DNA of 25,573 nucleotides from Opitutales bacterium UBA2995. Lineage in GTDB: Bacteria; Verrucomicrobiota; Verrucomicrobiia; Opitutales; UBA2995. The notes beneath the pieces were generated by a model. That model had not been told where the DNA came from, did no database searches, and saw only the letters and a list, made by a program, of their open reading frames with translations. The DNA is taken from the NCBI GenBank assembly GCA_002346535.1, contig DDZZ01000013.1, positions 1-25,573 on the forward strand, given 5' to 3'. A program made the translations under genes and the position numbers. Of this stretch, positions 25,261 through 25,573 are shown one piece after another (the first letter of the stretch is position 1; each line of letters begins with the position of its first letter).

Positions 25261-25573
25261 AGTAGAGAGCGTCGGGCGGCCAGGACCGATCCCATAGACG
25301 CCTTGATGATCTCCGAATTTGCTGAGGAAAAATAATTACAAGCGCTCCCACCCCCTGAACCTGTCCGGTAGTAGCTGGCATCCTTGTTGGACCGCAGAAG
25401 CCATCTCACCGAACAGATGGCGCGGGAAAACAACCGTATTCAAAACAGCTCCAAGTTTATCAAACAACCCATCCAGCGAATGGTCAAAACGGTTGATAAA
25501 GAAATCCAACGCATTGAAAAACGTATCCGTCAGCTCATTCAAAACGATAGAAACTCGCCGATGAAATCGATAT
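25261..25573 (+). mobile_element. IS110-family transposase relic (continues past window)
   Basis: One frame interrupted by three stops reads RRAARTDPIDALMISEFAEE, then LASLLDRRSHLTEQMARENN and QRIEKRIRQLI, running off the window. The ARTDxIDA catalytic-core motif, the LLxRRxxL-AREN region and the lysine/arginine-rich coiled coil match the N-terminal to middle part of IS110-family (DEDD) transposases. The start of the protein, including its first acidic residue, is missing. Stops fall after EEK (TAA) and before LASLL (two TAG). No terminal repeats or full element are visible, as expected for this family and for a remnant. Confidence 0.75.

Overview
The window reads as a chromosomal stretch of a heterotrophic, probably marine member of the Verrucomicrobiota (Opitutae-like). 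This is inferred from family content only. It has a Tat-exported and a cytosolic Gfo/Idh/MocA oxidoreductase, a formylglycine-type sulfatase, a DUF1080-like secreted protein, a GPP34-type protein and a PlsC/AMP-ligase fusion. Few starts carry a Shine-Dalgarno. No rRNA or marker gene is present to fix the taxonomy.

Left part (1-10276). Two tandem tRNA genes (tRNA-Lys and a cut-off neighbour) face left. An AGXT2-like class III aminotransferase follows. Next come a cytosolic Gfo/Idh/MocA oxidoreductase and a zinc alcohol dehydrogenase, both on the minus strand, then a divergent Tat-exported Gfo/Idh/MocA protein. A complete minus-strand TRAP transporter (binding protein, small and large permease) and a PfkB sugar kinase, with an OmpH/Skp chaperone between them, complete the block. 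Transporter, dehydrogenases and kinase together suggest uptake and oxidation of a sugar acid or polyol, but the substrate cannot be read from the sequence.

Middle (10362-19452). An ABC-F ATPase and a SAM methyltransferase split by a one-base frameshift share the minus strand. They are followed by an intact plus-strand DNA polymerase I (polA), a small four-helix membrane protein and an Aas-like acyltransferase/acyl-ligase fusion. Between the last two lie about 830 bases without an intact gene. They hold a decayed penicillin-acylase C-terminus and a possible CDGSH iron-sulfur relic.

Right part (19453-25573). This is a decayed accessory region. It contains a HAD hydrolase lacking its nucleophile segment, an intact zinc deaminase, a VOC protein with an internal deletion, a lipoprotein with a carbohydrate-binding-like domain and a DUF1080-like gene broken at two homopolymers. 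It ends with a GPP34 pseudogene, a sulfatase whose cysteine motif lacks the usual proline, and an IS110-family transposase relic running off the edge.

I found no clear new multi-gene system. The best leads are the single-base homopolymer frameshifts in two otherwise intact genes, the unusual sulfatase motif, and the sugar-acid gene cluster.
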